DNA from: Flavobacterium sp. | GTDB taxonomy: Bacteria; Bacteroidota; Bacteroidia; Flavobacteriales; Flavobacteriaceae | Direction: 5' to 3' | Length of the DNA: 29,948 nt | Assembly (NCBI GenBank): GCA_015478765.1 | Contig: JADMKR010000095.1 | Span: 1 to 29,948 of the forward strand | Shown: piece after piece, positions 15,340 through 23,690 of the stretch | How positions within the stretch are numbered: position 1 is the first letter of the stretch | Layout: every line of letters starts with the position of its first letter | Program-made: the position numbers and the translations under genes | Notes under the pieces: model-generated | Seen by the model: the letters and a program-made list of their open reading frames with translations, nothing else | The model's database searches: none | What the model was told of the DNA's origin: nothing

Positions 15340-16596
15340 ATGGAAAACAGTAACATCTCGAAGCACCAGTATTTTTACGTAGTTGGTTTAAGCTATAAAA
15401 AAGCGGACGCTGAGATAAGAGGGAAGTTCAGTCTTGATAATGCCGCTAAAACGCAATTGCTTACCCAAGCCAAGGCCGATGGCATTGAAAGCCTGATCGT
15501 AACCTCCACATGTAACAGAACCGAGATCTACGGTTTTGCCGAACATCCTTTTCAACTTATAAAATTGCTATGCGACAACAGCCGCGGCACTGTCGAGGAA
15601 TTTCAGAAAGTAGCCTTCGTTTATAAAAATCAGGAAGCAGTTAGTCATATTTTTCGGGTAGGAAGTGGTCTTGACAGCCAAATCTTAGGCGATTTTGAAA
15701 TCATAAGCCAAATAAAATCGAGCCTGACAGAATCGCGTTCATTCGGATTGATCAATGCGTTCATGGATCGCCTCATCAATACCGTAATTCAGGCCAGCAA
15801 GCGTATCAAAAATGAAACTGGATTGAGCACAGGCGCCACATCGGTATCATTTGCATCGGTACAATATATAATCCGAAATGTAGCCGATATCAGCAATAAG
15901 GACATTTTGCTTTTCGGAACCGGAAAAATCGGCCGAAACACCTGCGAAAACTTGGTTAAGCACACACGCAACCCGCATATCACACTGATAAACCGAACCA
16001 AGGATAAAGCAGAACGCCTTGCCGGCAAATTAAATCTGATCGTAAAAGATTACTCCGATCTTCATCTCGAGCTGCAAAAAGCCGATGTGGTCGTAGTTGC
16101 CACCGGCGCCCAAAATCCAACTATCGACAAAGCAATCCTGAATCTTCGCAAACCGATGTTGATTTTGGATCTGTCCATACCAAAGAACGTGAACGAGAAC
16201 GTGCGCGAAATTGAAGGCGTAACCCTTATTCACATGGATCATCTTTCCGAAATGACCGATGATACGCTGGAAAACAGGAAAAACCAGGTTCCCGCCGCCG
16301 AAGCCATCATTGAGGAAGTACGCGAGGAATTCATGACCTGGACAAAAGCCCGTAAATTTGCACCCACCATTCACGCTCTAAAGGAAAAATTAAACGAGAT
16401 AAAAAAATCGGAGTTGCATTTCCAAAGCAAGAAAATCTCTAATTTCAATGAGGAACAGGCTGAAATCATCAGCGCACGAATCATCCAAAAGATCACGACC
16501 CATTTCGCGAATCATCTGAAAGATGACAGCACTATGGTCGATGAAAGTATCGAATGGATCGAAAAAGTGTTCCAAATCGAAGCAGTAGCGAAATGA
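15340..16596 (+). CDS. hemA: Glutamyl-tRNA reductase
   Basis: First enzyme of the C5 route: NADPH-dependent reduction of glutamyl-tRNA-Glu to glutamate-1-semialdehyde. The 418-residue length is normal. The catalytic Cys58 lies in STCNRTEIY, the family signature. LDSQILGDFEIISQIK lies at about 111-126. The nucleotide-binding GTGKIG is at 193-198. A C-terminal dimerisation helix ends the protein. Its stop overlaps the hemC start (ATGA, 16593-16596). It heads the plus-strand haem arm and is the usual control point of the pathway. Confidence 0.97.
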   Translation: MENSNISKHQYFYVVGLSYKKADAEIRGKFSLDNAAKTQLLTQAKADGIESLIVTSTCNRTEIYGFAEHPFQLIKLLCDNSRGTVEEFQKVAFVYKNQEAVSHIFRVGSGLDSQILGDFEIISQIKSSLTESRSFGLINAFMDRLINTVIQASKRIKNETGLSTGATSVSFASVQYIIRNVADISNKDILLFGTGKIGRNTCENLVKHTRNPHITLINRTKDKAERLAGKLNLIVKDYSDLHLELQKADVVVVATGAQNPTIDKAILNLRKPMLILDLSIPKNVNENVREIEGVTLIHMDHLSEMTDDTLENRKNQVPAAEAIIEEVREEFMTWTKARKFAPTIHALKEKLNEIKKSELHFQSKKISNFNEEQAEIISARIIQKITTHFANHLKDDSTMVDESIEWIEKVFQIEAVAK

Positions 16597-17516
16597 TCAA
16601 AACGATCCGCATCGGTACGCGAGACAGCGAACTGGCTCTGTGGCAGGCGAACACCGTTCAGGACAAACTTCGCCACTTAGGATATCAGACCGAAATCGTG
16701 GCCGTGAAATCGACCGGCGATATCATACTCGACAAACCACTCTACGAATTCGGAATCACCGGAATTTTCACCAAAACTCTTGACGTCGCAATGATAACCG
16801 GCCAGGTCGATATCGCGGTGCATTCGATGAAAGATGTTCCGACAGCACTTCCGAAAGGAATCGTGCAGGCCGCTGTTCTAAAACGGGCCAATGTGCTCGA
16901 TATTTTGGTTCATAAAGGAAACACCGATTTCCTGCATTCGGCCGGAACAATAGCAACAGGAAGTTTACGCCGGCAAGCGCAATGGCTGCACCGTCATCCG
17001 AACCATTCTGTTGTGGATTTACGCGGAAATGTAAATACGCGCCTTCAAAAACTACGAGATAATGACTGGGACGGAGCCGTTTTTGCCGCCGCCGGACTGG
17101 AACGTATCCAACTAAAACCTGACAACCATATCGAACTCCCATGGATGATTCCCGCACCCGCACAAGGCGCCATGGTAATTGTTGCGATGCACGATGATTT
17201 TTATTGTCGCGAAGCTGTAGGTAAGCTAAATCATCTGGACACTCAAATCTGTACGCAAATCGAACGTGATTTCCTGCGAACACTCGAAGGAGGCTGTACC
17301 GCACCAATCGGCGCACTGGCAACCATAGTCGATAATAAGATCAGTTTTGAAGGTGCTCTGTTCTCACTGGACGGAAAAGACAAGATCGCCATCCAAAAAG
17401 AAACGCAAATAGATTTGTATCAGGATTTTGGCGAACTTTGCGCCCAGGAAATTCTTTCGAATGGCGGGATTGATATCATGCGTCAGATCAAAAGCAGCCT
17501 GAATAAAGATATCTAG
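16593..17516 (+). CDS. hemC: Hydroxymethylbilane synthase (porphobilinogen deaminase)
   Basis: Polymerises four porphobilinogens into hydroxymethylbilane on a covalently bound dipyrromethane cofactor. The 307-residue protein starts MIKTIRIGTRDSELALWQ, the conserved N-terminus. It has HSMKDVPT (about 77-84), GSLRRQAQ (about 123-130) and the cofactor-binding Cys235 in EGGCTAPIG. I use the ATG at 16593, which overlaps the hemA stop. An upstream start at 16554 would lie deep inside hemA and add non-conserved residues. trkH begins 3 nt after its stop. Confidence 0.97.
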   Translation: MIKTIRIGTRDSELALWQANTVQDKLRHLGYQTEIVAVKSTGDIILDKPLYEFGITGIFTKTLDVAMITGQVDIAVHSMKDVPTALPKGIVQAAVLKRANVLDILVHKGNTDFLHSAGTIATGSLRRQAQWLHRHPNHSVVDLRGNVNTRLQKLRDNDWDGAVFAAAGLERIQLKPDNHIELPWMIPAPAQGAMVIVAMHDDFYCREAVGKLNHLDTQICTQIERDFLRTLEGGCTAPIGALATIVDNKISFEGALFSLDGKDKIAIQKETQIDLYQDFGELCAQEILSNGGIDIMRQIKSSLNKDI

Positions 17517-17519
17517 CAA

Positions 17520-19262
17520 ATGAAAAACGACTCGTTGCTTAAGGTTGTTTACCGCTTTTTTGATTTAATTGTACTCACCTTCCTGGTATTCGATTTTGGA
17601 TACAGCGTCCATGACATTTACAAAACTCCTAAACTTGTCGGACTTGTCGCAATCACCGTTGCGCTGCTCATTTTCAACATCGTTAAATTTTTTCACTTTA
17701 GAACCGGCGGACTTAGGAAAATCGTATTGGTAAATATGATTTTGATCGGTGCTCTATTGCTGATATCACTGGCGATCACACTGGCAAACTACGATTTGCA
17801 GCCAATCGAAATACTGAATAAGATTCGGCCCATTCTTGAAGGCGGACTCGTAATTTACTTTATCATGCGGCTAATGCTGCTGGTGCGCTACATCTACGAC
17901 GTATATTACAACCCGGCTATTGTGTTTGTAGGCAGTTTTTTCGCCCTGATACTTCTTGGGTCGTTTCTGCTGCTGCTGCCCACGGCGACCGTACAGGAAA
18001 TAACTTTTACCGATGCTCTTTTTACCGCGACCACAGCCGTGTGCGTAACGGGTTTATCGGTTTTGAATATTGGATCCGATTTTACGTTTCTGGGTCAAGT
18101 CATTATCCTTGGGCTAATACAGGTTGGCGGCCTCGGAATCCTGACCTTCACATCTTTCTTCGCATTTTTTTTCCGGGGAAGTTCGTCTTTCAAAGAAGGA
18201 CTTAATGTTAGGGATTTTATAGCGCAGGATACATTAAAAGATGTGTTGCGAGTCGCTTTGCATGTCGTGACATTTACCATTAGCGTTGAGATTATTGGCG
18301 CAATATTGATTTATTCGTCAATTTCGGGACGGCCTGAAATCGATGACAAATTGTTCTTTTCGATATTCCATTCGGTGTCAGCTTTTTGCAACGCGGGAAT
18401 CTCAACATTGCCAACCGGTCTTTCCGAAAACTTTTTGAAATTCAACTATTACATGCAATGGGTATTGATGATATTGATTGTCTCTGGCGGACTCGGATAC
18501 AACATTATTGTCAATTTTTATCAATATATCAAAGTGCGTACGCTTGAACTTTTGGACCGATCGCGCATCCATAAGGAAATCCGAATTGTCACGCTGAATT
18601 CAAAAATCGTTTTATACACTACCGGAATATTGCTTGTCGTCGGTTTTGCATTTATGTTTATTTTCGAATCGGGTGCCACGCTCGACCAGCATCAAACAAT
18701 ATTTGGTAAAATCACCACCAGCGCGTTTAACTCCGTTTTGCCAAGAACAGCCGGTTTTCAGATAAACAACATGGCCGACTACACCGTTCCTTCAGTGTTG
18801 TTCATTATACTATTAATGTGGATTGGCGCCTCGCCGGCATCAACCGGTGGCGGGATAAAAACCAGTACCTTTGCATTGGCGAGTTTGAATATTTTGGCAG
18901 TGGCGTCAGGCAAAAACCGAATTCAATTATTCGGACGTCGTATTTCAAGCGAATCGACCTCACGGGCTTTTGCGATTATATGCATTTCGCTTATGGTCAT
19001 CGGCAGCGCCATCCTGGGCTTACTGATTTTTGAGCCCGCAGGAACCGATCTGCTGACAGTCGCACTTGAATGTTTTTCAGCCTACAGTACAGCCGGCATG
19101 TCGCTGAATTTTACGCCTACGTTAACCGAGCCGAGCAAATATATTATCATGATCACCATGTTCATCGGCCGGATCGGGATGTTGAACCTGATGATTGGTC
19201 TGCTTCGGCAAATCAACCACCAGTTCTATGAATATCCGAAGGAAAACATTTTAATAAACTAA
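17520..19262 (+). CDS. trkH: Potassium uptake transporter subunit TrkH
   Basis: Pore subunit of a Trk/Ktr-type K+ uptake system in the inner membrane. All four selectivity-filter loops are visible with their glycines: TAVCVTG (172-178), SAFCNAG (287-293), LPRTAGF (407-413) and SAYSTAG (about 519-525). The protein is long at 580 residues. The extra length is about 130 N-terminal residues carrying three or four additional hydrophobic segments before the first pore unit. It is followed 2 nt later by its gating partner trkA. Both sit inside the haem operon between hemC and hemD, and the tight spacing implies co-transcription with hemA-hemC. Confidence 0.94.
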   Translation: MKNDSLLKVVYRFFDLIVLTFLVFDFGYSVHDIYKTPKLVGLVAITVALLIFNIVKFFHFRTGGLRKIVLVNMILIGALLLISLAITLANYDLQPIEILNKIRPILEGGLVIYFIMRLMLLVRYIYDVYYNPAIVFVGSFFALILLGSFLLLLPTATVQEITFTDALFTATTAVCVTGLSVLNIGSDFTFLGQVIILGLIQVGGLGILTFTSFFAFFFRGSSSFKEGLNVRDFIAQDTLKDVLRVALHVVTFTISVEIIGAILIYSSISGRPEIDDKLFFSIFHSVSAFCNAGISTLPTGLSENFLKFNYYMQWVLMILIVSGGLGYNIIVNFYQYIKVRTLELLDRSRIHKEIRIVTLNSKIVLYTTGILLVVGFAFMFIFESGATLDQHQTIFGKITTSAFNSVLPRTAGFQINNMADYTVPSVLFIILLMWIGASPASTGGGIKTSTFALASLNILAVASGKNRIQLFGRRISSESTSRAFAIICISLMVIGSAILGLLIFEPAGTDLLTVALECFSAYSTAGMSLNFTPTLTEPSKYIIMITMFIGRIGMLNLMIGLLRQINHQFYEYPKENILIN

Positions 19263-19264
19263 TT

Positions 19265-19948
19265 ATGAAAGTTATTGTTTTTGGTTTGGGGAATTTCGGA
19301 ATGTCATTGGCCTTGAGCCTGACCGAGACCGGCAATGAAGTGATTGGCGTCGATAAACAGATCGACAAGATAAATCTGATCAAAGACAAAATATCACACG
19401 CGATCTGTCTGGATTCGACTAACGAACTTGCCTACGACGCATTGCCATTGAAAGACGCCGACAAAGTCGTGGTCGCAATCGGTGAGAACGAAGGTGCCGC
19501 CATCATCACGACCGCCATTATCAAAAAATTGTCGGATGTCAAAATCATCAGCCGCGCACTGTCGCCTATTCACGACACCGTGCTCGAAGCAATGGGGATT
19601 TACAGCATCATCCACCCTGAGCAGGAAAGCGCCGACCGGCTGACGAAACAGATCAATTTTAAAACAACGCTCGAAAATTACCAGCTCGACAATAATTATA
19701 CGATTTCAGAAGTAAAATCGAAACCCGAATTTCACGGCCGCACATTGGCACAACTGAACGACATCGATAAATACCATCTGAATCTGGTAACCATCATACG
19801 CAAAAGGGAAAAAACAAACCTGATCGGAAAAAAAACCATCGTTAAGGAAACCATTGGTTTGCCGGCACCCGACACCGTTTTGTTTGAAACCGACATTTTG
19901 GTGGTTTTTGGTGAAAACAAAGACATTCTGCGTTACTGCGCAGGATAA
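19265..19948 (+). CDS. trkA: Trk/Ktr-type potassium system regulatory subunit (RCK domain)
   Basis: Cytoplasmic ring-forming regulator that gates TrkH in response to nucleotide. At 227 residues it has a single RCK unit, so it is more like KtrA than the doubled E. coli TrkA. The Rossmann nucleotide-binding loop GLGNFG is at 7-12, with acidic D30 at the end of the second strand. A TrkA_C domain lies at about 145-227. It follows trkH by 2 nt. After its stop, a 128-bp gap with a REP-like hairpin separates it from hemD, so the K+ module may be set off from the distal haem genes. Confidence 0.94.
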   Translation: MKVIVFGLGNFGMSLALSLTETGNEVIGVDKQIDKINLIKDKISHAICLDSTNELAYDALPLKDADKVVVAIGENEGAAIITTAIIKKLSDVKIISRALSPIHDTVLEAMGIYSIIHPEQESADRLTKQINFKTTLENYQLDNNYTISEVKSKPEFHGRTLAQLNDIDKYHLNLVTIIRKREKTNLIGKKTIVKETIGLPAPDTVLFETDILVVFGENKDILRYCAG

Positions 19949-19986
19949 TTAGGAGCACAGGCCACCAACTTTTAAAGATGTTTGGT

Positions 19987-20044
19987 CCCGCCTTCTGCTT
20001 TATCTTTTGCGATGCAAAAGGATACCGCTGCCAGTCGGGGCTAA
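19987..20044. repeat. REP-like hairpin repeat, copy 1 (trkA-hemD gap)
   Basis: Outer blocks CTTTATCTTTT and AAAAGGATACCGC are imperfect reverse complements, followed by TCGGGGCTAA. The tip TTTTGC/GCAAAA (20005-20010, 20014-20019) has a 3-nt loop. The same outer blocks recur at 24689-24758 with a different tip. It lies wholly between genes. Confidence 0.75.
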
Positions 20045-20076
20045 CTTTCATGAGCTGATTTTCATAAGATGTAAAA

Positions 20077-20745
20077 ATGAACCGAGTACTATCGACCAAA
20101 ATATTGCCAACGAATTTGCGACAAATGCTGTTAAATGCAGGGTTGTCAATCGTCGAGGCCAATTTTATCGAAACGCATCCGGTTACATTTACAATGCCTG
20201 CACCAACTGATTTACTGTTATTCACCAGCCAGAACGCTGTTGGCAGCGTTATAAGACACCCGGAGTCGCATTCGCTGAAAGCGACAAAAACAATGTGCGT
20301 TGGCATAAAGACAAAAGCGTTGCTGGAGGAAAATGGTTTTATAGTAATCGAAAGTGAAGATTACGCCGATGAACTCGCCAAACGCATCGTCGCAAAATAC
20401 AGTGAGAGGTCGGTGGCGTTTTTCTCAGGAAACCTGCGCCGCGATACATTGCCTGATGCGCTGACATCAGCCGGAATAAGTTTCACAGAAACCGTTGTTT
20501 ACGAAACGCTACTGACGCCACAAAAAATATCCGCGCAGCCAAACGGGATTTTATTTTTTAGTCCGTCAGGTGTCGAAAGTTTTTTAAAGTACAATGAAAT
20601 AACAACCGAAACCTGCTTTTGCATCGGCACCACAACCGCCGACGCGCTATCGGGAATCACAAAAAATATAATAATCGCGAATCGGCCAACGGTCGAAAAC
20701 ACGATCATTCAATGTATAAACCATTATAAAACGTCACAATCATGA
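20077..20745 (+). CDS. hemD: Uroporphyrinogen-III synthase
   Basis: Closes hydroxymethylbilane to uroporphyrinogen III with inversion of ring D. The 222-residue, poorly conserved HemD fold is supported by an early LLFTSQNAV segment (about 46-54), VYETLLTP (about 147-154), FFSPSGVESFL (about 166-176) and IGTTTADAL (about 188-196), the usual order of HemD motifs. Its stop overlaps the hemE start by 4 bp (20742-20745). The location between hemC and hemE fixes the assignment even though motif conservation is low. Confidence 0.9.
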   Translation: MNRVLSTKILPTNLRQMLLNAGLSIVEANFIETHPVTFTMPAPTDLLLFTSQNAVGSVIRHPESHSLKATKTMCVGIKTKALLEENGFIVIESEDYADELAKRIVAKYSERSVAFFSGNLRRDTLPDALTSAGISFTETVVYETLLTPQKISAQPNGILFFSPSGVESFLKYNEITTETCFCIGTTTADALSGITKNIIIANRPTVENTIIQCINHYKTSQS

Positions 20746-21767
20746 TAAAAAACGATTTATTCCTGAAAGCGTTACGCGGTGAAACCGTAGAGCGCCCGCC
20801 GGTCTGGATGATGCGCCAGGCCGGAAGATACCTTCCCGAATTCATCGCACTGCGCGACAAATACGACTTCTTTACCCGCTGCCGCACGCCCGAAATAGCT
20901 TCCGAAATAACGGTCCAGCCAATTCGCCGCATTGCTCCCGACGCTGCCATTTTATTCTCGGATATCCTGGTGGTTCCACAGGCAATGGGAATCGAAGTGC
21001 TGATGAAAGAAAATATTGGTCCGTTTCTTCCGAATCCGATTCGCACGATCCAGGATGTCGAACGCGTCATTGTTCCCGATATAGACGAAACCCTCGGCTA
21101 TGTGATGGACGCGATCAAGCTTACAAAAGAAATGCTGAACGATGAGGTTCCGCTAATTGGCTTTGCCGGTTCACCATGGACGATTTTCTGCTATGCTGTC
21201 GAAGGTAAAGGCTCGAAAAGCTTTGATACCGCCAAAGGTTTCTGCTTTTCACAACCCGAAGCAGCACACGTACTTCTTCAAAAAATCACCGATACGACGA
21301 TTGCCTATCTAAAGAAAAAAGTTGCCGCCGGCGTCAATGCAGTTCAAATCTTCGATTCGTGGGGCGGAATGTTGTCGCCGGTCGATTATCAGGAATTTTC
21401 ATGGAAGTACATCAACCAGATCGTTGAGGCGCTAGCCGACGAAACCCATGTGATCGTTTTCGGTAAAGGATGTTGGTTTGCATTGGGTGAAATGGGCAGA
21501 AGCCGCGCATCGGCGCTCGGAGTCGACTGGACCTGCTCGCCACGCAACGCACGATATCTATCTGGTGGCAATATAACATTGCAGGGGAATTTCGATCCGT
21601 CAAGATTATTATCGCCAATTCCGTCGATTAAGAAAATGGTCCATCAAATGATCGATGAATTCGGGAAAGACAAATATATCGTCAACCTCGGCCACGGAAT
21701 TTTGCCGAATATTCCCGTTGATCACGCGAAGGCGTTTATTGATGCGGTGAAAGAGTATGGTAGATAG
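20742..21767 (+). CDS. hemE: Uroporphyrinogen decarboxylase
   Basis: Removes four carboxyl groups from uroporphyrinogen III to give coproporphyrinogen III. The 341-residue protein has the signature RPPVWMMRQAGRYLPEF (R25 and R29 in the active-site loop) and catalytic D74 in LFSDILVVPQ. GFAGSPWT and HGILPNIP also match the family. Its start overlaps hemD. Its stop codon TAG lies in the first unit of a 7-bp tandem array that fills the 35-bp gap to the GNAT gene. Confidence 0.97.
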   Translation: MIKNDLFLKALRGETVERPPVWMMRQAGRYLPEFIALRDKYDFFTRCRTPEIASEITVQPIRRIAPDAAILFSDILVVPQAMGIEVLMKENIGPFLPNPIRTIQDVERVIVPDIDETLGYVMDAIKLTKEMLNDEVPLIGFAGSPWTIFCYAVEGKGSKSFDTAKGFCFSQPEAAHVLLQKITDTTIAYLKKKVAAGVNAVQIFDSWGGMLSPVDYQEFSWKYINQIVEALADETHVIVFGKGCWFALGEMGRSRASALGVDWTCSPRNARYLSGGNITLQGNFDPSRLLSPIPSIKKMVHQMIDEFGKDKYIVNLGHGILPNIPVDHAKAFIDAVKEYGR

Positions 21768-21802
21768 TTGAAAGTTGAAAAGTTAAAAGTTAAAAAGTTG
21801 GG
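21766..21802 (+). repeat. Tandem heptamer array A (AGTTGAA type) between hemE and the GNAT gene
   Basis: Five units of 7-8 bp: AGTTGAA, AGTTGAAA, AGTTAAA, AGTTAAAA, AGTTGGG. The first overlaps the hemE stop codon, and the last abuts the ATG at 21803, so the array is the entire spacer. Confidence 0.8.
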
Positions 21803-22351
21803 ATGAATAATTTTGCTAAATGGGCCATTGATCAAACCGACGCCGTTTTGCCAGCGGAGTTTTACAACCTCGTGCAGGCAAACCACGATCGTATCATCCG
21901 CGCTTTTCCAATTACGGTTACGGCATGCGCCGATATCGCCGGAACCGAAAGATTCCTGCTGGATGCCATCGAAAAAGAGCGGAATAATGAAGGATTTCAC
22001 TTTTTCGTTCGCGACAGTGTGTCGGCCACTCTGATTGGTTTTTTGTGCATCAGAAAAATCGATCTGCAGTTGATGAAATGCGAACTCGCCTATTTTATAG
22101 ATGTGAATTTCGAAGGAAAAGGCATCATATCATCGGCACTCGGAAAGGTCATCGAAATTTGTTTTAGTGAATTGAACCTAAATAAGGTTTTCATCCGAAC
22201 ATCGCTCGACAATATCGGCAGCCAAAATATCGCGTTGAAGCACAATTTTAAGCTCGAAGGAATTCTTCGCCAGGAATATAAAAACGGCTTCGGCATTTTG
22301 GAAGACATCAATTATTACGGACTTCTTAAGTCGGATTATCATGAAAGATAA
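21803..22351 (+). CDS. GNAT family N-acetyltransferase (RimJ/RimL-like)
   Basis: A 182-residue acetyl-CoA-dependent acyltransferase. After a 50-residue lead, FHFFVRDSVSATLIGFLCIRKI and KCELAYFIDVNFEGKGIISSAL form strands 3-4 and the acetyl-CoA pyrophosphate loop (here EGKGIISSA, a variant of the Q/RxxGxG/A motif). LNKVFIRTSLDNIGSQNIALKHNFKLEGILRQ is the typical C-terminal part of the RimJ/RimL (Acetyltransf_3) group. The substrate is unknown, but an N-terminal amino group or ribosomal protein is usual for the group. It overlaps hemF by 11 bp, so it is embedded in the haem operon without an obvious metabolic reason. Confidence 0.9.
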   Translation: MNNFAKWAIDQTDAVLPAEFYNLVQANHDRIIRAFPITVTACADIAGTERFLLDAIEKERNNEGFHFFVRDSVSATLIGFLCIRKIDLQLMKCELAYFIDVNFEGKGIISSALGKVIEICFSELNLNKVFIRTSLDNIGSQNIALKHNFKLEGILRQEYKNGFGILEDINYYGLLKSDYHER

Positions 22352-23243
22352 ATTTTTAAGTTACATACATAACCTACAAGATACCATTGTCGCTGCGCTT
22401 GAAGCCGCCGATGGCAAATCGAAATTCCGCGAGGATCTTTGGGAACGTCCTGAGGGCGGTGGCGGCCGTACCCGCGTGATTGAGAACGGAGACGTTTTCG
22501 AGAAAGGTGGCGTCAACATTTCAGCCGTGCATGGCAAATTGCCCGAACCAATGCAAAAGATGTTCAACGTTGGCGAAGCCGATTTTTTCGCCTGCGGACT
22601 CAGCCTGGTAATTCATCCTAAAAGTCCGATGGTACCCACGGCTCACGCGAACTGGCGCTATTTTGAAATGTATGATGAAAATGGAAATGTCATTAATCAA
22701 TGGTTTGGCGGCGGACAAGACTTAACGCCATATTATTTGTTCGAAGAAGATGCAGTTCATTTTCATAAAACCTGCAAGACTGCCTGCGATAAGCACAATG
22801 CAGAATTCTATCCCAAATATAAAAAGCAATGCGATGACTATTTCTGGAATGCGCATCGGCACGAAGCGCGCGGCGTTGGCGGATTGTTTTTTGATTATTG
22901 TAAAGCTAGCGAGGAAATGTCGATGGCCAATTGGTACAATTTCGTGACTGAAGTAGGTGACAGTTTTGTCGACGCATACATTCCCATTGTCGAGAAAAGG
23001 AAAAACCTCACCTTTAACGAAGCCAACCGAAATTGGCAGGAAATCCGCCGCGGACGTTATGTCGAATTTAACCTTGTCCACGATAAAGGAACCCTATTCG
23101 GACTCAAAACCAATGGCCGTATCGAAAGCATTTTGATGAGTTTGCCGCCGCATGTCCAATGGGTTTATGATCATCATCCGGAGAAAGGAAGCGAAGAGGA
23201 AAGGTTGGTGAAGGTATTGATGGAGCCGAGGGAGTGGGTGTAG
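22341..23243 (+). CDS. hemF: Oxygen-dependent coproporphyrinogen III oxidase
   Basis: Oxidatively decarboxylates coproporphyrinogen III to protoporphyrinogen IX using O2, so the organism makes haem aerobically. The 300-residue length is typical. Signatures are HANWRYFE, WFGGGQDLTPYY, HRHEARGVGGLFFDY, GRYVEFNLVHDKGTLFGLKT and SLPPHVQWVY. The start overlaps the GNAT gene. The stop codon (23241-23243) touches the left heptamer array that flanks the next gene. No oxygen-independent hemN is present here. Confidence 0.97.
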   Translation: MKDKFLSYIHNLQDTIVAALEAADGKSKFREDLWERPEGGGGRTRVIENGDVFEKGGVNISAVHGKLPEPMQKMFNVGEADFFACGLSLVIHPKSPMVPTAHANWRYFEMYDENGNVINQWFGGGQDLTPYYLFEEDAVHFHKTCKTACDKHNAEFYPKYKKQCDDYFWNAHRHEARGVGGLFFDYCKASEEMSMANWYNFVTEVGDSFVDAYIPIVEKRKNLTFNEANRNWQEIRRGRYVEFNLVHDKGTLFGLKTNGRIESILMSLPPHVQWVYDHHPEKGSEEERLVKVLMEPREWV

Positions 23244-23275
23244 CGGTCAGCTGTCAGGTCACAGCTTTCAGCTTT
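23243..23275 (-). repeat. Heptamer array B-left (CAGCTTT orientation) before the four-helix-bundle gene
   Basis: 7-bp units GTCAGCT, GTCAGGT, CAGCTTT, CAGCTTT run from the hemF stop to 12 nt before the ATG. The last 14 bp (23262-23275, CAGCTTTCAGCTTT) are the exact reverse complement of 23657-23670. GCGGTCAGCT (23243-23252) is the reverse complement of 23645-23654. Confidence 0.8.
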
Positions 23276-23287
23276 AACAAATACGTT

Positions 23288-23638
23288 ATGAAAGATTATA
23301 GGAAGCTTAATGTTTGGGTGAAAGGTCACCAGTTAGTACTTGAAGTATATAAAACCGTCGGTGCTTTTCCAAAAGAAGAACTTTTTGGCCTAACCAGTCA
23401 AATGAAAAGGTCGGCCGCATCCATTCCAACAAATATTGCAGAAGGCTGTGGAAGGAAATCAGAAAAAGATTTTTGCAGATTTCTCGTTATCTCTTTTGGA
23501 TCAGCAAATGAACTAGAATATCAGGTAATCCTTGCGACCGATCTGAAATTTATAACGGCTGACGAAGCAACAAGTTTACTCGAAAATATTGAGGAGATTA
23601 AAAAAATGCTGTCCGGACTAATGTCAAAACTAAGCTAA
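23288..23638 (+). CDS. Four-helix-bundle protein (23S rRNA intervening-sequence protein family)
   Basis: A 116-residue protein of the S23/IVP family (four-helix bundle, PF05635 type). It has the opening MKDYRKLNVWVKGHQLVLEVYK, then PKEELFGLTSQMKRSAASIPTNIAEGCGR, then FLVISFGSANELEYQVILATDL. Relatives occur inside 23S rRNA intervening sequences and scattered singly in Bacteroidota genomes. The biochemical role is not established. I use the ATG at 23288. A GTG at 23234 would start within hemF. The gene interrupts the hemF-hemB pair and is bracketed by inverted heptamer arrays with perfect 14-bp arms, which suggests it arrived as a discrete insert. Confidence 0.9.
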   Translation: MKDYRKLNVWVKGHQLVLEVYKTVGAFPKEELFGLTSQMKRSAASIPTNIAEGCGRKSEKDFCRFLVISFGSANELEYQVILATDLKFITADEATSLLENIEEIKKMLSGLMSKLS

Positions 23639-23642
23639 AAAT

Positions 23643-23670
23643 AAAGCTGACCGCTGAAAGCTGAAAGCTG
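23643..23670 (+). repeat. Heptamer array B-right (AAAGCTG orientation) after the four-helix-bundle gene
   Basis: Four exact-length heptamers, AAAGCTG, ACCGCTG, AAAGCTG, AAAGCTG, lie in the 52-bp gap before hemB. They mirror array B-left in inverted orientation. Confidence 0.82.
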
Positions 23671-23690
23671 CCCACTAAAATCTAAAAACC

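Noticed and set aside
16768..17322. 184-residue open frame antisense to hemC
   Set aside because: It lies wholly within hemC, is Arg-rich and low in motif content, and mirrors the codon pattern of the true gene.
23234..23287. GTG start for the four-helix-bundle gene inside hemF
   Set aside because: It would translate through the repeat array. The conserved N-terminus begins at the ATG at 23288.
23243..23670. Four-helix-bundle gene considered as an avd gene of a diversity-generating retroelement
   Set aside because: No reverse transcriptase, template repeat or variable repeat is present, and the sequence fits the IVP family better.
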